Assembly (NCBI GenBank): GCA_963669265.1
Contig: OY769916.1
Location: 434,001 to 498,000, forward strand
Source of the DNA: SZUA-547 sp963669265
GTDB taxonomy: Bacteria; Pseudomonadota; Alphaproteobacteria; Rhodobacterales; Rhodobacteraceae
Reading direction: 5' to 3'
Length of the DNA: 64,000 nt
Shown here: positions 18,242 through 27,485 of the stretch, one piece after another
Position numbering within the stretch: the first letter of the stretch is position 1
Layout of the letters: each line of letters begins with the position of its first letter
Notes under the pieces: generated by a model
What the model was told of the DNA's origin: nothing
Database searches by the model: none
What the model saw: only the letters and a program-made list of their open reading frames with translations
Position numbers and translations under genes: made by a program

Positions 18242-20743
18242 CTACTGCGGCGTTTCTCCAGTCTCGGCAGGTTTTTCGCCTCGGATCGCCGCCGCCAAGC
18301 GGTCAATGTCGCGCAAGTTGACGTCGCGCTGCGGGAATGGGATCTCGATACCCTCATCCGCGAACCGTCTGGCGATCTCGAAATTGATCGCGGAATGCGC
18401 CGCGATGATCTGGTTCACGTCGCGCAAAATCGCCCGAAGCTCGAAGTCCAGAGAGCTGTCGCCGAACCCCATGAACAACACCTGCGGCGGAGGATACCGC
18501 CTGAGCAGATGGTTGGACCGCGCCACCTGCATCAGGATCCGCTCCACCTTGCGCGGATCTGTGCCATAGGCGACTCCCACGGGGGCAATCACCCGGCCAA
18601 TGACATCGTCATGGGTGTAGTTGGTGACGGTGGACGAGATCAGTTCCGAGTTCGGCACGATCAATGTCGTGCGATCGAACGTCTGGATTTCCGTCGAGCG
18701 CACATTGATCTTTCGCACGTAGCCATGCTCGCCGCCCACGACGATCCAGTCGCCGATCTTCACCGGCCGTTCGATCAACAGGATGACGCCCGAGACGAAA
18801 TTGTTAACCACGTTCTGCAGGCCGAAGCCGATGCCGACCGACAAGGCACCCGCGACAATGGCGATGTTCGAGAGGTCCAGCCCCGCCGCGCCGACCGCCG
18901 CAAGCGCCGCCATAGGAAAACCGACATAGCCGACGCCCGAGACCAGAGAGGCCCGTGCCCCTTCGTCAAGTTTTGTCCGAGGCAGGATCGTGCCGCGCAA
19001 CAACGATTGCACTGTGCGTGTAATCACGATGCCGATGACCAAAACAATCGCGAAAAATACAACGTCGATAGGCGAAAACACAAAATCGCCGATATGGACG
19101 CCATCCGCGATCGAGCGGTAGGACGTCATCAGATCATCCTCGGTGACGCCCCAAATCAGCGCGACGATCGGCGCGGCGGAGACGACCAAGAACACGCCGA
19201 ACACCACCGGCGCCAGCGAGAAATCCGCCGGACGCCCGCCCTCTGGCCGCTCGGCGCCAGAGGTCGCCGCAAGCGCATCAACGCCGCCACGCACAGCCGC
19301 ATAAAGCAGCGTGCAAATGCCGAATACCGCCGTCGTCAGAACAATGTTCTCGATGGCGTAGCGCGACAATTCATAGAACCCGGCCAAAGCCGCCAGCGGC
19401 GCAAAGACCGCTATGGAGATCGCGAAAAGACGCGCAATGCGGCTGAGACTGGCCTCGATCGGCTCATGCTGCTTGGTCAGAGGATCTTCGTCTTCGTCCT
19501 CATCCGCATCATCGGCGTCAACAATGGCGGCGCCGTCAGCTTCAGACTCCTCCTCGGCCGATGGCGGACTGGCCTCTGTCTCTCCCGCGCTTCCCCTGTT
19601 GACCGCGATGAAGCGCCAGAAGGCGATTGCTGAACAGGTCACGATCGCAAGATTGGCGACCGACATCGCCTGTTGGCCCAGCGCATGCATTGTGAAAAAC
19701 GCCAGCAGCAGCCCATCTACGGCGAAAATGGCCGCGAGAGCGACGGCCCAGTTAGCCGCCCTCCGCACCCGCGATTCATCGAGATCCGCCAGCCGCAATG
19801 TCAAATTCTTCGGCGCGTAATAGGTATAGGCGAGCGCATAGACGACGATGATGAGGCCCGCGCCGTTGACGGCCGCGTTCAGCGCCGTCAGATCGCCAAT
19901 CCCATAATCCGCGAAGCTTTCCATCGATATGTCGATCACGGCGATGGCTGAAAGTGGAATAATCAGCCGAGACGCCGCCAACGCCAATGCGACCAGCAGT
20001 TTTCGAATCTGGCTCGCCTCTGGCGAAACCGACGCGATCAAACGTGTGATCACAACTTGTCGAAGCAAAATGATCAAACCGAACGCCACGCCAATTCCAA
20101 CGGTCAGCGCCAGAATCGCCGTCGTCAATAGTCCTTCTTCCGACAGGCGTTGCCAGATGCCTTCATGCTGCTCGCGGCCCCTGCGGAATGCATCCCCATA
20201 CTCAGTCGCCGCCGCCGACAGAACGCCGAAGGAAAGTGGAGAATTCGAGCGGTTGAAGAGCCGCGCTGCGAACGCTTCCCGGCGTCGATCGCGCAGCCGC
20301 GCCAGAGTATCCTCCGCACGCGCGATGATCGCCTCCGCGCGTCGGGCGTCCGATTCAAAATCGCCGACCTTGGCCTGAAGGGATTCGCGTTCCTCTCTCA
20401 GGCTCTCCGCCTCTTCCGACCCGTCCTCGGGCGGAGGACCAAGCGCCTCCAATTGAGAAATAACCGGGGCCGCCTGCAGGCGCGCCGCGTCGGCGACCTC
20501 TCGTGCGTCGGCGACTAACGCCTCTAGCAATTCCACCCAATAATCATTGGCGAAATCCAGCATCGTCGGATCAGCGAGCCGCGATTCCGCCGTCATGACC
20601 GACTGCAGCCACGCGTCAAATGGCGGGTCCTGTGCGTCGGACTGCGCGGCCGCGTGGAACGACGACGCCATCAGAATGACGAGCGCGATCAGAGCGTTCC
20701 ACGCAGCAGGCGCGGCGGATTTCAATTGCGGCGAGCGGTTCAT
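18242..20743 (-). CDS. large MscS-family mechanosensitive channel
   Basis: Inner-membrane channel of 833 aa with an N-terminal signal peptide (residues 1-33, ending HAAAQS) and a periplasmic coiled-coil-like segment (about 60-160), then about ten hydrophobic segments. The C-terminal MscS core includes GALSVGIGFGLQNVVNNF (pore helix TM3), then GVILLIERPVKIGDW and TTLIVPNSELISSTV. A very acidic linker is present in the middle (DADDADEDEDEDP). The start at 20743 is chosen for the signal peptide. It lies between cysK and sseA on the same strand. The domain layout resembles MscK- or YbiO-type large homologues. Confidence 0.85.
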   Translation of the reverse strand: MNRSPQLKSAAPAAWNALIALVILMASSFHAAAQSDAQDPPFDAWLQSVMTAESRLADPTMLDFANDYWVELLEALVADAREVADAARLQAAPVISQLEALGPPPEDGSEEAESLREERESLQAKVGDFESDARRAEAIIARAEDTLARLRDRRREAFAARLFNRSNSPLSFGVLSAAATEYGDAFRRGREQHEGIWQRLSEEGLLTTAILALTVGIGVAFGLIILLRQVVITRLIASVSPEASQIRKLLVALALAASRLIIPLSAIAVIDISMESFADYGIGDLTALNAAVNGAGLIIVVYALAYTYYAPKNLTLRLADLDESRVRRAANWAVALAAIFAVDGLLLAFFTMHALGQQAMSVANLAIVTCSAIAFWRFIAVNRGSAGETEASPPSAEEESEADGAAIVDADDADEDEDEDPLTKQHEPIEASLSRIARLFAISIAVFAPLAALAGFYELSRYAIENIVLTTAVFGICTLLYAAVRGGVDALAATSGAERPEGGRPADFSLAPVVFGVFLVVSAAPIVALIWGVTEDDLMTSYRSIADGVHIGDFVFSPIDVVFFAIVLVIGIVITRTVQSLLRGTILPRTKLDEGARASLVSGVGYVGFPMAALAAVGAAGLDLSNIAIVAGALSVGIGFGLQNVVNNFVSGVILLIERPVKIGDWIVVGGEHGYVRKINVRSTEIQTFDRTTLIVPNSELISSTVTNYTHDDVIGRVIAPVGVAYGTDPRKVERILMQVARSNHLLRRYPPPQVLFMGFGDSSLDFELRAILRDVNQIIAAHSAINFEIARRFADEGIEIPFPQRDVNLRDIDRLAAAIRGEKPAETGETPQ

Positions 20744-20793
20744 GCAGAATCTTCTAGCACGTTCCCAGCCAAGGGCCATCAACGGACGCGCGC

Positions 20794-21837
20794 TCAGCCT
20801 GCGTCGTCGAACACTGTCGGCATACCGCCGCCCGTCTGTTCAATCCAATCGGGCACAGGAAGCCCCTTCGAGCGCAGAAACTCCGGATTGAACATCTTCG
20901 ACGTGTACCGGGTGCCATAGTCGCAAAGCACCGTCACGATCGTGTGGCCCGGCCCAAGATCCTTGGCCATGCGGATCGCCCCGGCGACATTGATGCCAGT
21001 GGAGCCGCCCATGCACAGCCCCTCTTCCCGCAACAGATCGAAGGCGATCGGAATGCCTTCGGTGTCTGGAATGCGATAGGGCATGTCGACAGACAACCCT
21101 TCAAGATTGGCGGTGATGCGTCCTTGCCCGATCCCCTCGGTGATGGAGTTGCCCTCAGCCTTCAACTCGCCATTGGCGTAATAGTTATAGAGCGCGGAGC
21201 CTTCCGGATCGGAGTGGCCGATCTTTACGTCCGGATTCCGCTCCCGCAACGCATGCGCCACGCCCGCCAGCGTTCCGCCGGAGCCGACCGCGCAGATAAA
21301 ACCGTCGACCTTGCCTTGGGTCTGTTCCCAAATCTCCGGCCCGGTGGTCTCGATATGCGCTTGCCGGTTGGCGACATTGTCGAACTGCTGCGCCCAAATC
21401 GCGCCGTTCGGCTCCGTCTCGTTCAGCTTGGCCGCCAGTCGGCCGGAGTATTTCACGTAATTGTTCGGATTCTTGTAGGGAACCGCCGGAACCTCGACCA
21501 GTTCGGCGCCAGCCAGGCGGATCATGTCTTTCTTTTCCTGGCTCTGCGTCTCTGGGATCACGATCACGGTGCGAAAACCCATCGGCGCCGCGACCAGCGC
21601 GAGGCCAATCCCGGTGTTACCCGCCGTGCCTTCGACGATCACCCCGCCGGGTCGCAATTTCCCTTTGGCGATGGCGTCCTTGATGATGAACAGCGCCGCC
21701 CGATCCTTGACCGATTGTCCGGGGTTCATGAACTCCGCCTTGCCGTAAATCTCGCAGCCGGTCTCTTCCGAGGCGCGGCGCAGGCGGATCAGCGGCGTGT
21801 TTCCGACAGTATGCGGCAGGTCTTTATAGACATTCAT
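20794..21837 (-). CDS. cysK: cysteine synthase A
   Basis: PLP-dependent O-acetylserine sulfhydrylase, final step of cysteine synthesis. The 347-aa protein has the PLP Lys44 in NPGQSVKDRAA, the substrate loop EGTAGNTGIGLA and the phosphate loop GSGGTLAG. The loop reads EGTAGNTG in place of the more common EPTSGNTG, as in a rhodobacterial variant. The C-terminal extension (KGLPVPDWIEQ) is longer than in the E. coli enzyme. It is first in a minus-strand series with mscS-like, sseA and GNAT genes. Confidence 0.9.
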   Translation of the reverse strand: MNVYKDLPHTVGNTPLIRLRRASEETGCEIYGKAEFMNPGQSVKDRAALFIIKDAIAKGKLRPGGVIVEGTAGNTGIGLALVAAPMGFRTVIVIPETQSQEKKDMIRLAGAELVEVPAVPYKNPNNYVKYSGRLAAKLNETEPNGAIWAQQFDNVANRQAHIETTGPEIWEQTQGKVDGFICAVGSGGTLAGVAHALRERNPDVKIGHSDPEGSALYNYYANGELKAEGNSITEGIGQGRITANLEGLSVDMPYRIPDTEGIPIAFDLLREEGLCMGGSTGINVAGAIRMAKDLGPGHTIVTVLCDYGTRYTSKMFNPEFLRSKGLPVPDWIEQTGGGMPTVFDDAG

Positions 21838-21951
21838 GATGCGCGTTCCCGGATGGCGTCGCTACGGCAGGAAAATCAGGTGAGGAACCTAGGCGCAGCG
21901 CAACGCCTCCGCAAGCGCCGGGTGATCAGAATTCCACGGCTGTTGCATCAC

Positions 21952-23088
21952 TTATCCGTCGTGATCCGCCCGCAACCGATCCCGCTGAGCCGCCAGCCAC
22001 AAGAGGGATATCACTGCGGGCGCGTTGTCGACCTCGCCCGCTGACAGCATCGTCATGGCCTCCGCGGCAGTCGGCGTCAGGACCCGGATATCCTCGTCCT
22101 CGGATTCAAGACCATGCACGCCGCCTGCATCCGAGAGGTCCGCCAACCCGAGGAAACTCGTCAAATGCTCCGCCGTCGCGCCCGGCGTGGGATAATAGCC
22201 GCCGATGCGCTCCAGATCGGTCAGCGTCACACCCGCCTCCTCCTGCGCCTCGCGCCGCGCCGTTGATTCCGGCGTCTCGCCCGGGTCAATCCGGCCTGCG
22301 ATCACTTCAAGGCACCAGGGTCGCGCATCGCCTCGCGCCCATGGCCCGGCCCGGAATTGCTCGATCAGCAAAACCCGGTCGAGCGCGGGGTCGTACGGCA
22401 TGACGGTGACCGCATCGCCGCTGGCGAACACGGCGCGCTTGATCTGATCCGTCATCGTTCCGTCGAACTTGCGATGGCGCAGCCAATGCTCCTCGACCGC
22501 GAAATGGTCCATATAGGGCGTCTCGACCCGCTCCGGTTCGACCATCGAACGATCCATAGGCAAGCGATGCCCGGTGACCGCTCCAGGCGCTTTTCCGGCG
22601 CGGATGCGGCTGTGGACGCGCATGGCGATTCCGACCCGCAACCCCTCCATCTCCGCCAGCAGTCGGCGGCCGAACTGGCTCATCCAATCGCGGGCGAACT
22701 GGATGTCGAATGCACGGTTCTGCTCCCGCCAGCGCTCAAAAGACCAGGGCCCGGCGCCCGGCGCGGCGGCGCCTCCGTGAAAGGCTCGCGCCTCCACATC
22801 GCCGCAGCCCGAGGCGGAAACGTTCAGCGCTTCCGCCTCCCCCTCCTTGGCGAAGAAAAAGGCCAGCCGCGCCGCGTCTTCCTCAGACGCGCCCTGAAGC
22901 AGCGCTCCGGGCGCCGCCTCGCCATCCGCCTGCACGAGAGCGGGAAAAGTCGAACCGTTCGCGTTGCGGATAACGCGTCGCATCGCGCGCGCCGCGATCA
23001 ACTCGCCCGGCTTGATCACCCGCCCCAGAACGACGCCCAGAAGTTCGGAATCGTTCAACGGTCCGTAGAGGAAAAAATTCTGCGCCAT
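21952..23088 (-). CDS. AIG2-like/gamma-glutamylcyclotransferase-fold domain fused to a NUDIX hydrolase
   Basis: A 378-aa two-domain protein. Residues 1-110 begin with MAQNFFLYGPLNDSELL, the opening of an AIG2/GGCT-like fold. Residues 195-375 are a NUDIX hydrolase of the ADP-ribose pyrophosphatase type, with the complete Nudix box at 265-287 (G-x5-E then REAQEEAGV) and the preceding RPWCLEVIAGRIDPGE. It probably hydrolyses ADP-ribose or a related nucleoside diphosphate derivative. It is divergent from chrR. Confidence 0.85.
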   Translation of the reverse strand: MAQNFFLYGPLNDSELLGVVLGRVIKPGELIAARAMRRVIRNANGSTFPALVQADGEAAPGALLQGASEEDAARLAFFFAKEGEAEALNVSASGCGDVEARAFHGGAAAPGAGPWSFERWREQNRAFDIQFARDWMSQFGRRLLAEMEGLRVGIAMRVHSRIRAGKAPGAVTGHRLPMDRSMVEPERVETPYMDHFAVEEHWLRHRKFDGTMTDQIKRAVFASGDAVTVMPYDPALDRVLLIEQFRAGPWARGDARPWCLEVIAGRIDPGETPESTARREAQEEAGVTLTDLERIGGYYPTPGATAEHLTSFLGLADLSDAGGVHGLESEDEDIRVLTPTAAEAMTMLSAGEVDNAPAVISLLWLAAQRDRLRADHDG

Positions 23089-23184
23089 GATGCCAATTCG
23101 TGGAAGTGGATACCGGTTGGTGGTAAGAGAAACGCCCTGTTCCAGTCTTTCTCTGAAAAAACCTTATGCCTCATTGACCAGCAG

Positions 23185-23214
23185 TGATCCACGGCCATCT
23201 TTCGTCCGTATAGA
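23185..23214 (+). promoter_or_regulatory. sigma-E (ECF11)-type promoter of chrR
   Basis: TGATCC at 23185-23190, an 18-nt spacer, then TATAGA at 23209-23214. This matches the TGATC-type -35 and spacer reported for the R. sphaeroides singlet-oxygen sigma factor RpoE. The ATG at 23221 lies 6 nt beyond the -10, so transcription would start at or next to the start codon. The photolyase gene has the same element with identical spacing. Confidence 0.7.
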
Positions 23215-23220
23215 TTGCGA

Positions 23221-23904
23221 ATGGACCCTCTCAAGGATAACGGGCAAGCATCGATGGTGACGGCTCACCCTACGGAAAGTACTCTTATGGAGTATGCAAG
23301 CGGCTATCTCGGCGACGGGATGAGCCTGCTGATCGCGTCGCATCTGACCCTCTGCCCGCCCTGCCGGCAGGCGACGGCGGCGAACGAGGAGATCGGCGGC
23401 GCGCTTATGGCGGCAGAGGCGCCTGCGACCGACATGCCGGACCTCGCCGCGATCATGGCGCGGATTGAGGAGGACACCTGCAAGGACGCCCCGAAAGTCA
23501 CCGACGATCCCGGCTCGCCGCTGCCTCGCCCGCTGCGTCAGGCGGTCGGCGTCAATTTTTCCGAGATCCCGTGGCGCACGCGCCTGCCGGGCCTCGCCGA
23601 GCATATTCTGTCTCAGGACCGCAACGAGGACGGGCAGGAAATCAAGGTCAGCCTGTTGAAAGCCAAGCCGGGCGTGAAGATCCCCTCGCACACCCATGAA
23701 GGCGATGAGGCGACGCTGGTTCTGACTGGCGCGCTGGAGGATGACGGCAAGATCTATCGCCAGGGCGACGTGGCGCTGTCGGGCGATCATGACGATCATC
23801 AGCCGAAGATCCTCGATGAAGGCGTCTGCATCTGCCTGATCGTCCAAAATGGCGGACTGCGCTTCACCGGAACGTTCAGTCGAGCGCTGAACCTGTTCAC
23901 CTGA
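23221..23904 (+). CDS. chrR: ChrR-family cupin anti-sigma factor (orphan, no adjacent rpoE)
   Basis: Zinc anti-sigma factor that holds the ECF11 sigma factor RpoE inactive until singlet oxygen or organic peroxide triggers its release. The N-terminal ASD has a His near residue 16 and HLTLCPPC (H41, C45, C48), the ZAS zinc site. The C-terminal half is a cupin (SHTHEGDEATLVLTG, then DHDDHQP). The start is uncertain: 23221 is leaderless from the predicted promoter, 23254 aligns best with the R. sphaeroides ChrR N-terminus. Its usual upstream partner rpoE is absent, the neighbour being a divergent NUDIX gene. The stop overlaps the next start. Confidence 0.85.
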   Translation: MDPLKDNGQASMVTAHPTESTLMEYASGYLGDGMSLLIASHLTLCPPCRQATAANEEIGGALMAAEAPATDMPDLAAIMARIEEDTCKDAPKVTDDPGSPLPRPLRQAVGVNFSEIPWRTRLPGLAEHILSQDRNEDGQEIKVSLLKAKPGVKIPSHTHEGDEATLVLTGALEDDGKIYRQGDVALSGDHDDHQPKILDEGVCICLIVQNGGLRFTGTFSRALNLFT

Positions 23905-24617
23905 TGCCTCTTATGATCACCAGACGCGCGGCGCTTGTCGGCGTCGCCACGCCCTTTGTGCTGGCCGCGATTCCGGCAAACCGCGCGATCGCGGTGACGC
24001 CCATCCGTCAGGCCCGGCGGGACTTTCGCATTCTGCGCGACGGCGACGATATCGGGCGTCACACGATGATCGCGCGACGCGACGGATCCCGGCTGACAGT
24101 CGAGATCGACATTGCGATCGCTGTCAAAATTCTCGGCATCACCGCCTATCGATATGAATTGAAAAACCGCGAGGTTTGGGAGGATGGCCGCATTCACTCC
24201 ATCGACTCTCGCGTGAATGACGACGGCGACAATGGATTCTGCCGCGTGAGGCGCGAGGCGGACATTCTGATGGTTGAAGGGTCGGGCTATTCCGGCCCCG
24301 CGCCGGTCGATGCTGCGACCACCAGCTATTGGACCGCCGATTTTCTGACCCGCGGCGTTTGGATCAGCACCCAAAGCGGCCAGCCGCTGACGGTCTCGGC
24401 CACTGATCAAGGCGCTGAGACCATCGCGACGGGCGCCGGCGACGTTCAGGCCCAACGCTGGCGGATCTCCGGCGATCTGGAGCTTGAGCTCTGGTACGAC
24501 GCAGCGGGCGATTGGACAGCCAACGCGTTCGATGCAGGTGGTGAGACCGGCCGGTATCGGTTGGAAGCGGGAAGTCAGGGCTTCAACGCGCTTTGGGCCG
24601 CCAGCCTGTCGGGATGA
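23904..24617 (+). CDS. DUF6134-like exported protein with Tat-type signal
   Basis: A 237-aa protein starting in the chrR stop (TGATG). The N-terminus ITRRAALVG followed by a hydrophobic stretch and ending near AIA is a twin-arginine-type signal peptide, so it is probably periplasmic. The body is beta-rich (FRILRDGDDIGRHTMIARRDGS and similar), with a conserved core WEDGRIHSIDSRVNDDG and AATTSYWTADFL, as in DUF6134 proteins, which may bind lipid or other small hydrophobic ligands. The function is unknown, but the chrR operon position suggests a role in the oxidative-stress response. Confidence 0.7.
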   Translation: MPLMITRRAALVGVATPFVLAAIPANRAIAVTPIRQARRDFRILRDGDDIGRHTMIARRDGSRLTVEIDIAIAVKILGITAYRYELKNREVWEDGRIHSIDSRVNDDGDNGFCRVRREADILMVEGSGYSGPAPVDAATTSYWTADFLTRGVWISTQSGQPLTVSATDQGAETIATGAGDVQAQRWRISGDLELELWYDAAGDWTANAFDAGGETGRYRLEAGSQGFNALWAASLSG

Positions 24618-25411
24618 ACGTCTTTTCCCACATCGCAAGACCTGAAGTTGGCGACGCCTGGATCACCGGTGCGAGCGGCGGCATCGGCCGCGCCGTCGCC
24701 CTGCGCCTCGCCAAAGAGGGCTGGACGGTGTACGCGACTGCGCGAAACGCGGACGCGCTAGGCTCGCTCCGCGCTGAGGCGGAGACATATCCGGGGCGCA
24801 TTGAATCCCATCCCGGTGATGTCGCCGACCTTGCCCGGATGCGGGGCATCGTGGAGGAGATCACGGCCGAACGCCCGCTCGCCCTGGCGATCCTGAACGC
24901 GGGCGTCTACCTACCGATGCGGGCGCAGGAGTTCGACGCCGACAACGCGCGCGCCACGTTCGACGTGAACCTGACGGGCGTCGCCAACGGGCTGGATCCG
25001 GTGTTGAAGCACATGATCGGGCGCCGCAGCGGCCATATCGCCCTTACCGCGTCGGTGGCGGGCTATCGCGGCCTCCCGCGCGCCGCCGCATACTCCGCCA
25101 GCAAATCGGGGCTGATCGCCATGGCGGAGGCGCTGGCGATGGATCTGGTCGACCTGGGTGTGCGCATCTCCGTGATCAATCCCGGCTTCGTCGAGACAGA
25201 GGCGACCTCGGTCAATGATTTCGAGATGCCTTTCCTGATGACCCCGGAGCAAGCCGCTGAGCGCATCGTCGAAGGTTTGAAAAAGCCGGGATTCGAGATC
25301 GCCTTTCCCCGCCGCTTCGCGCTGATCCTCCGCATGATCGGCAGCCTGCCGAACCGCGCCTATTTCTGGACCGTGCGCAAGGCTTTGGGCTGGGACGAGC
25401 TGAAGGACTAG
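24614..25411 (+). CDS. short-chain dehydrogenase/reductase
   Basis: A 265-aa NAD(P)H-dependent oxidoreductase with the Rossmann motif TGASGGIG at 19-26, LNAG near 94 and the catalytic triad S147, Y160 and K164 (YSASK). The ATG at 24614 overlaps the stop of the DUF6134-like gene (ATGA), making a chrR-DUF6134-SDR operon. A similar SDR accompanies the sigma-E-regulated fatty-acid cluster of R. sphaeroides. Its stop overlaps that of the convergent MFS gene in the tetranucleotide CTAG. Confidence 0.85.
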   Translation: MNVFSHIARPEVGDAWITGASGGIGRAVALRLAKEGWTVYATARNADALGSLRAEAETYPGRIESHPGDVADLARMRGIVEEITAERPLALAILNAGVYLPMRAQEFDADNARATFDVNLTGVANGLDPVLKHMIGRRSGHIALTASVAGYRGLPRAAAYSASKSGLIAMAEALAMDLVDLGVRISVINPGFVETEATSVNDFEMPFLMTPEQAAERIVEGLKKPGFEIAFPRRFALILRMIGSLPNRAYFWTVRKALGWDELKD

Positions 25412-26709
25412 GCGATCGCCTCGATCTTCTCACGCAAGTCGTCATGCGCCGCCCGATCGAGAGGGAAGCGCCACATGAGCGCCACCGCGATGAGCTTCAG
25501 GACCACCGGCGCCCAGGCGTAAAGAGCGGCCAGCAAGAACAGCGCGTCCTCCTCATTCGGTCCCGCCGCCTGAAACCCGACACCGTCCAGCAAAATCAGC
25601 GCCAGACCCCCGGTGATCGCCAGCGCCGCCTTGGTGGCGACGGACCAGAGCGCGAAGAAAACCCCTGTGCGCTGCTCGCCAGTCGTCGCGGTATCGAGAT
25701 CCACCACATCCGCCTGAATGGCGGGAGGCAGGGCGAGATCCGCGCCCAGGGCCAGCCCGGTCAGAACGCAAATCACCGCAAAACCAGTCACGTCGCCCGG
25801 CCCCAGAAAGGGCGCTGCGGCGAAGACCACGCAGGCGTAGAGCATGGCGACGCCCCAGGCTTTATGCTTCTCCCACCGCCGCGCGGCCCAGACCCAGAAC
25901 GGCGCGCCAGCCACCGCGCAGATGAAGTAAAGGATCAGCAAGGGTCCGGCGGCCTCGGGCGACGCCAAGCGCTGCTCGACGAAGAACAGGAAAAGGGTCG
26001 CGGGCAGCGCATTCGCCGCCCCGTTGATCAGATAGGCGGTGATCAGGCGGCGAAAGGGCCGGTTTGAGATGAGCGGCTTCAGCGCGTCGCGCCATTTGAT
26101 CCTCTGACGGCTGTAGTCTAGCGGCTCCGGCGCCCAGATCAGCGCGACCAGCACCGCGATCGGCAGAAGGATGGCCACCATAATCGCAATGGCGCGGAGC
26201 CCCTCTCCGCCGCCGCCCGCTTGGTTGTAGACGATCGCCGCCGCGACGACGCCGATAAGCCCGAAGCACTCCCGCCAGGCGGTGACGCGCGCGCGCCCGG
26301 CGTAGCCCGTCGCGATCTCGCCACCCCAGGCGTAATAGGGTGTCAATGCGATGGTCCAGGAGAGGGTCAAGGCGGTCAGCCAAAGCACGGCGTGCGACAG
26401 CCCTGCGCCCTCAGGCGGGACCATCGCCATCCAGACCGAAATGATCACCAGAGGAGTCGAGATGGCGAGCCACGGTTTACGCCGGCCGAAGCGCGTGCCC
26501 ATCCGGTCCGACAGAGCCCCCATCGCCGGGTCTGTTACGGCATCCAAAAGGCGGATTACGATCAGCGCGGCGCCCAGCGCGGCAAGGTCGACACCCCGTT
26601 CCGCCGCATAGAACGGCGCGAGATAGACAAAGACCGGAAAATACAGCGCCGCCAGCGGCAGCGCGGGTGCCGCAAAAGCAGCAAGAACTGAGTTAGACGT
26701 GACGCTCAT
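25408..26709 (-). CDS. MFS transporter, glycoside-pentoside-hexuronide:cation symporter type
   Basis: A 433-aa inner-membrane carrier with about 12 hydrophobic segments. The N-terminal loop RLLDAVTDPAMGALSDRMG followed by TRFGRRKPW is the GPH-family signature. Related GPH-type carriers are found with the cfa-like genes of the R. sphaeroides sigma-E regulon, where they could handle a lipid or glycoside rather than sugar. The substrate is unknown. It is the last gene of the minus-strand series that begins with the photolyase, separated from the preceding gene by 75 nt. Confidence 0.8.
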   Translation of the reverse strand: MSVTSNSVLAAFAAPALPLAALYFPVFVYLAPFYAAERGVDLAALGAALIVIRLLDAVTDPAMGALSDRMGTRFGRRKPWLAISTPLVIISVWMAMVPPEGAGLSHAVLWLTALTLSWTIALTPYYAWGGEIATGYAGRARVTAWRECFGLIGVVAAAIVYNQAGGGGEGLRAIAIMVAILLPIAVLVALIWAPEPLDYSRQRIKWRDALKPLISNRPFRRLITAYLINGAANALPATLFLFFVEQRLASPEAAGPLLILYFICAVAGAPFWVWAARRWEKHKAWGVAMLYACVVFAAAPFLGPGDVTGFAVICVLTGLALGADLALPPAIQADVVDLDTATTGEQRTGVFFALWSVATKAALAITGGLALILLDGVGFQAAGPNEEDALFLLAALYAWAPVVLKLIAVALMWRFPLDRAAHDDLREKIEAIA

Positions 26710-26784
26710 ACCGGTGACATGGCGCAGCTTGGATCGCCGTCAACCCACCGTAACACTTAATAAATTTGGTGATAACTGATAAAT

Positions 26785-27300
26785 TCAGACGCGTGGTGCG
26801 CGGATCGGCTCGCCCCAGATTCGTTGAAACAATTCCGCAAACAAACCGGCGAAAAACGAGAGCGCGAACGCAGCGCCAAAATCGAATATGTCGAACGTCC
26901 TCACCAGAACACGAGTCGCAATCTCAGCAATGGAATCGATGGAGCCGACCATCGTATCGATACGGCCATTGCTGATCTCAAGGCCCGTTTCGAAGATTGA
27001 ATAAAACCCGGCAAAATAAAGCAGCGTGATCGTGCCTGCGCCAAGCCCAAACCCAGCCGCGCGCATCGCCGTGGTGCCAAGCCGCATCGATAAATATCTG
27101 CGAGCTACAAAGTACGTTATGACAATCAACAGGAACGCCGCTGTTTGAGGCATCTTGAACACCTCATCTACCGTGTACTTGAGACTAATCAGAACACCAA
27201 AACTCACGGCGGCAATCAGCATCATAACTCCAGCGCACAGACGCTTGTGCCAATCCGTCGTCTTGATTGGCTGCTCAAGATTACCCGTAACTTTAACCAC
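26785..27300 (-). CDS. hypothetical membrane protein
   Basis: A 171-aa protein not assigned to a family. Four hydrophobic stretches are visible at about 22-40, 54-70, 81-102 and 143-159, suggesting a four-helix inner-membrane protein. The region 26.75-27.48 kb is markedly AT-richer than its neighbours and codon use is unlike them, suggesting later insertion or low selection. It lies between the MFS gene and the cfa-like gene, same strand. Expression was not assessed. Confidence 0.55.
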   Translation of the reverse strand: MVKVTGNLEQPIKTTDWHKRLCAGVMMLIAAVSFGVLISLKYTVDEVFKMPQTAAFLLIVITYFVARRYLSMRLGTTAMRAAGFGLGAGTITLLYFAGFYSIFETGLEISNGRIDTMVGSIDSIAEIATRVLVRTFDIFDFGAAFALSFFAGLFAELFQRIWGEPIRAPRV

Positions 27301-27485
27301 TATTCACGCCCTTATAACAGAGGCTTACGCGCATTTCCTAATTTTTCACATCGACCAATAGCACAAATTGGCGAAAACCGCCATCTCTCTGTTATCAGAG
27401 GATGAGAGACTTCGCATGCGCCCCATCGACGTGATGTTTTGGCAAATATAGCATAAAGCCGCCATCAAGGCGTACGGCGTTTCGT

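Noticed and set aside
17552..19633. 693-aa plus-strand open frame
   Set aside because: Arg/His-rich composition and full overlap with sseA and the mscS-like gene on the other strand.
26709..26736. Sigma-E promoter of the MFS gene
   Set aside because: CGATCC is close to TGATCC, but it lies only 27 nt from the ATG and lacks the N18-TAT arrangement.
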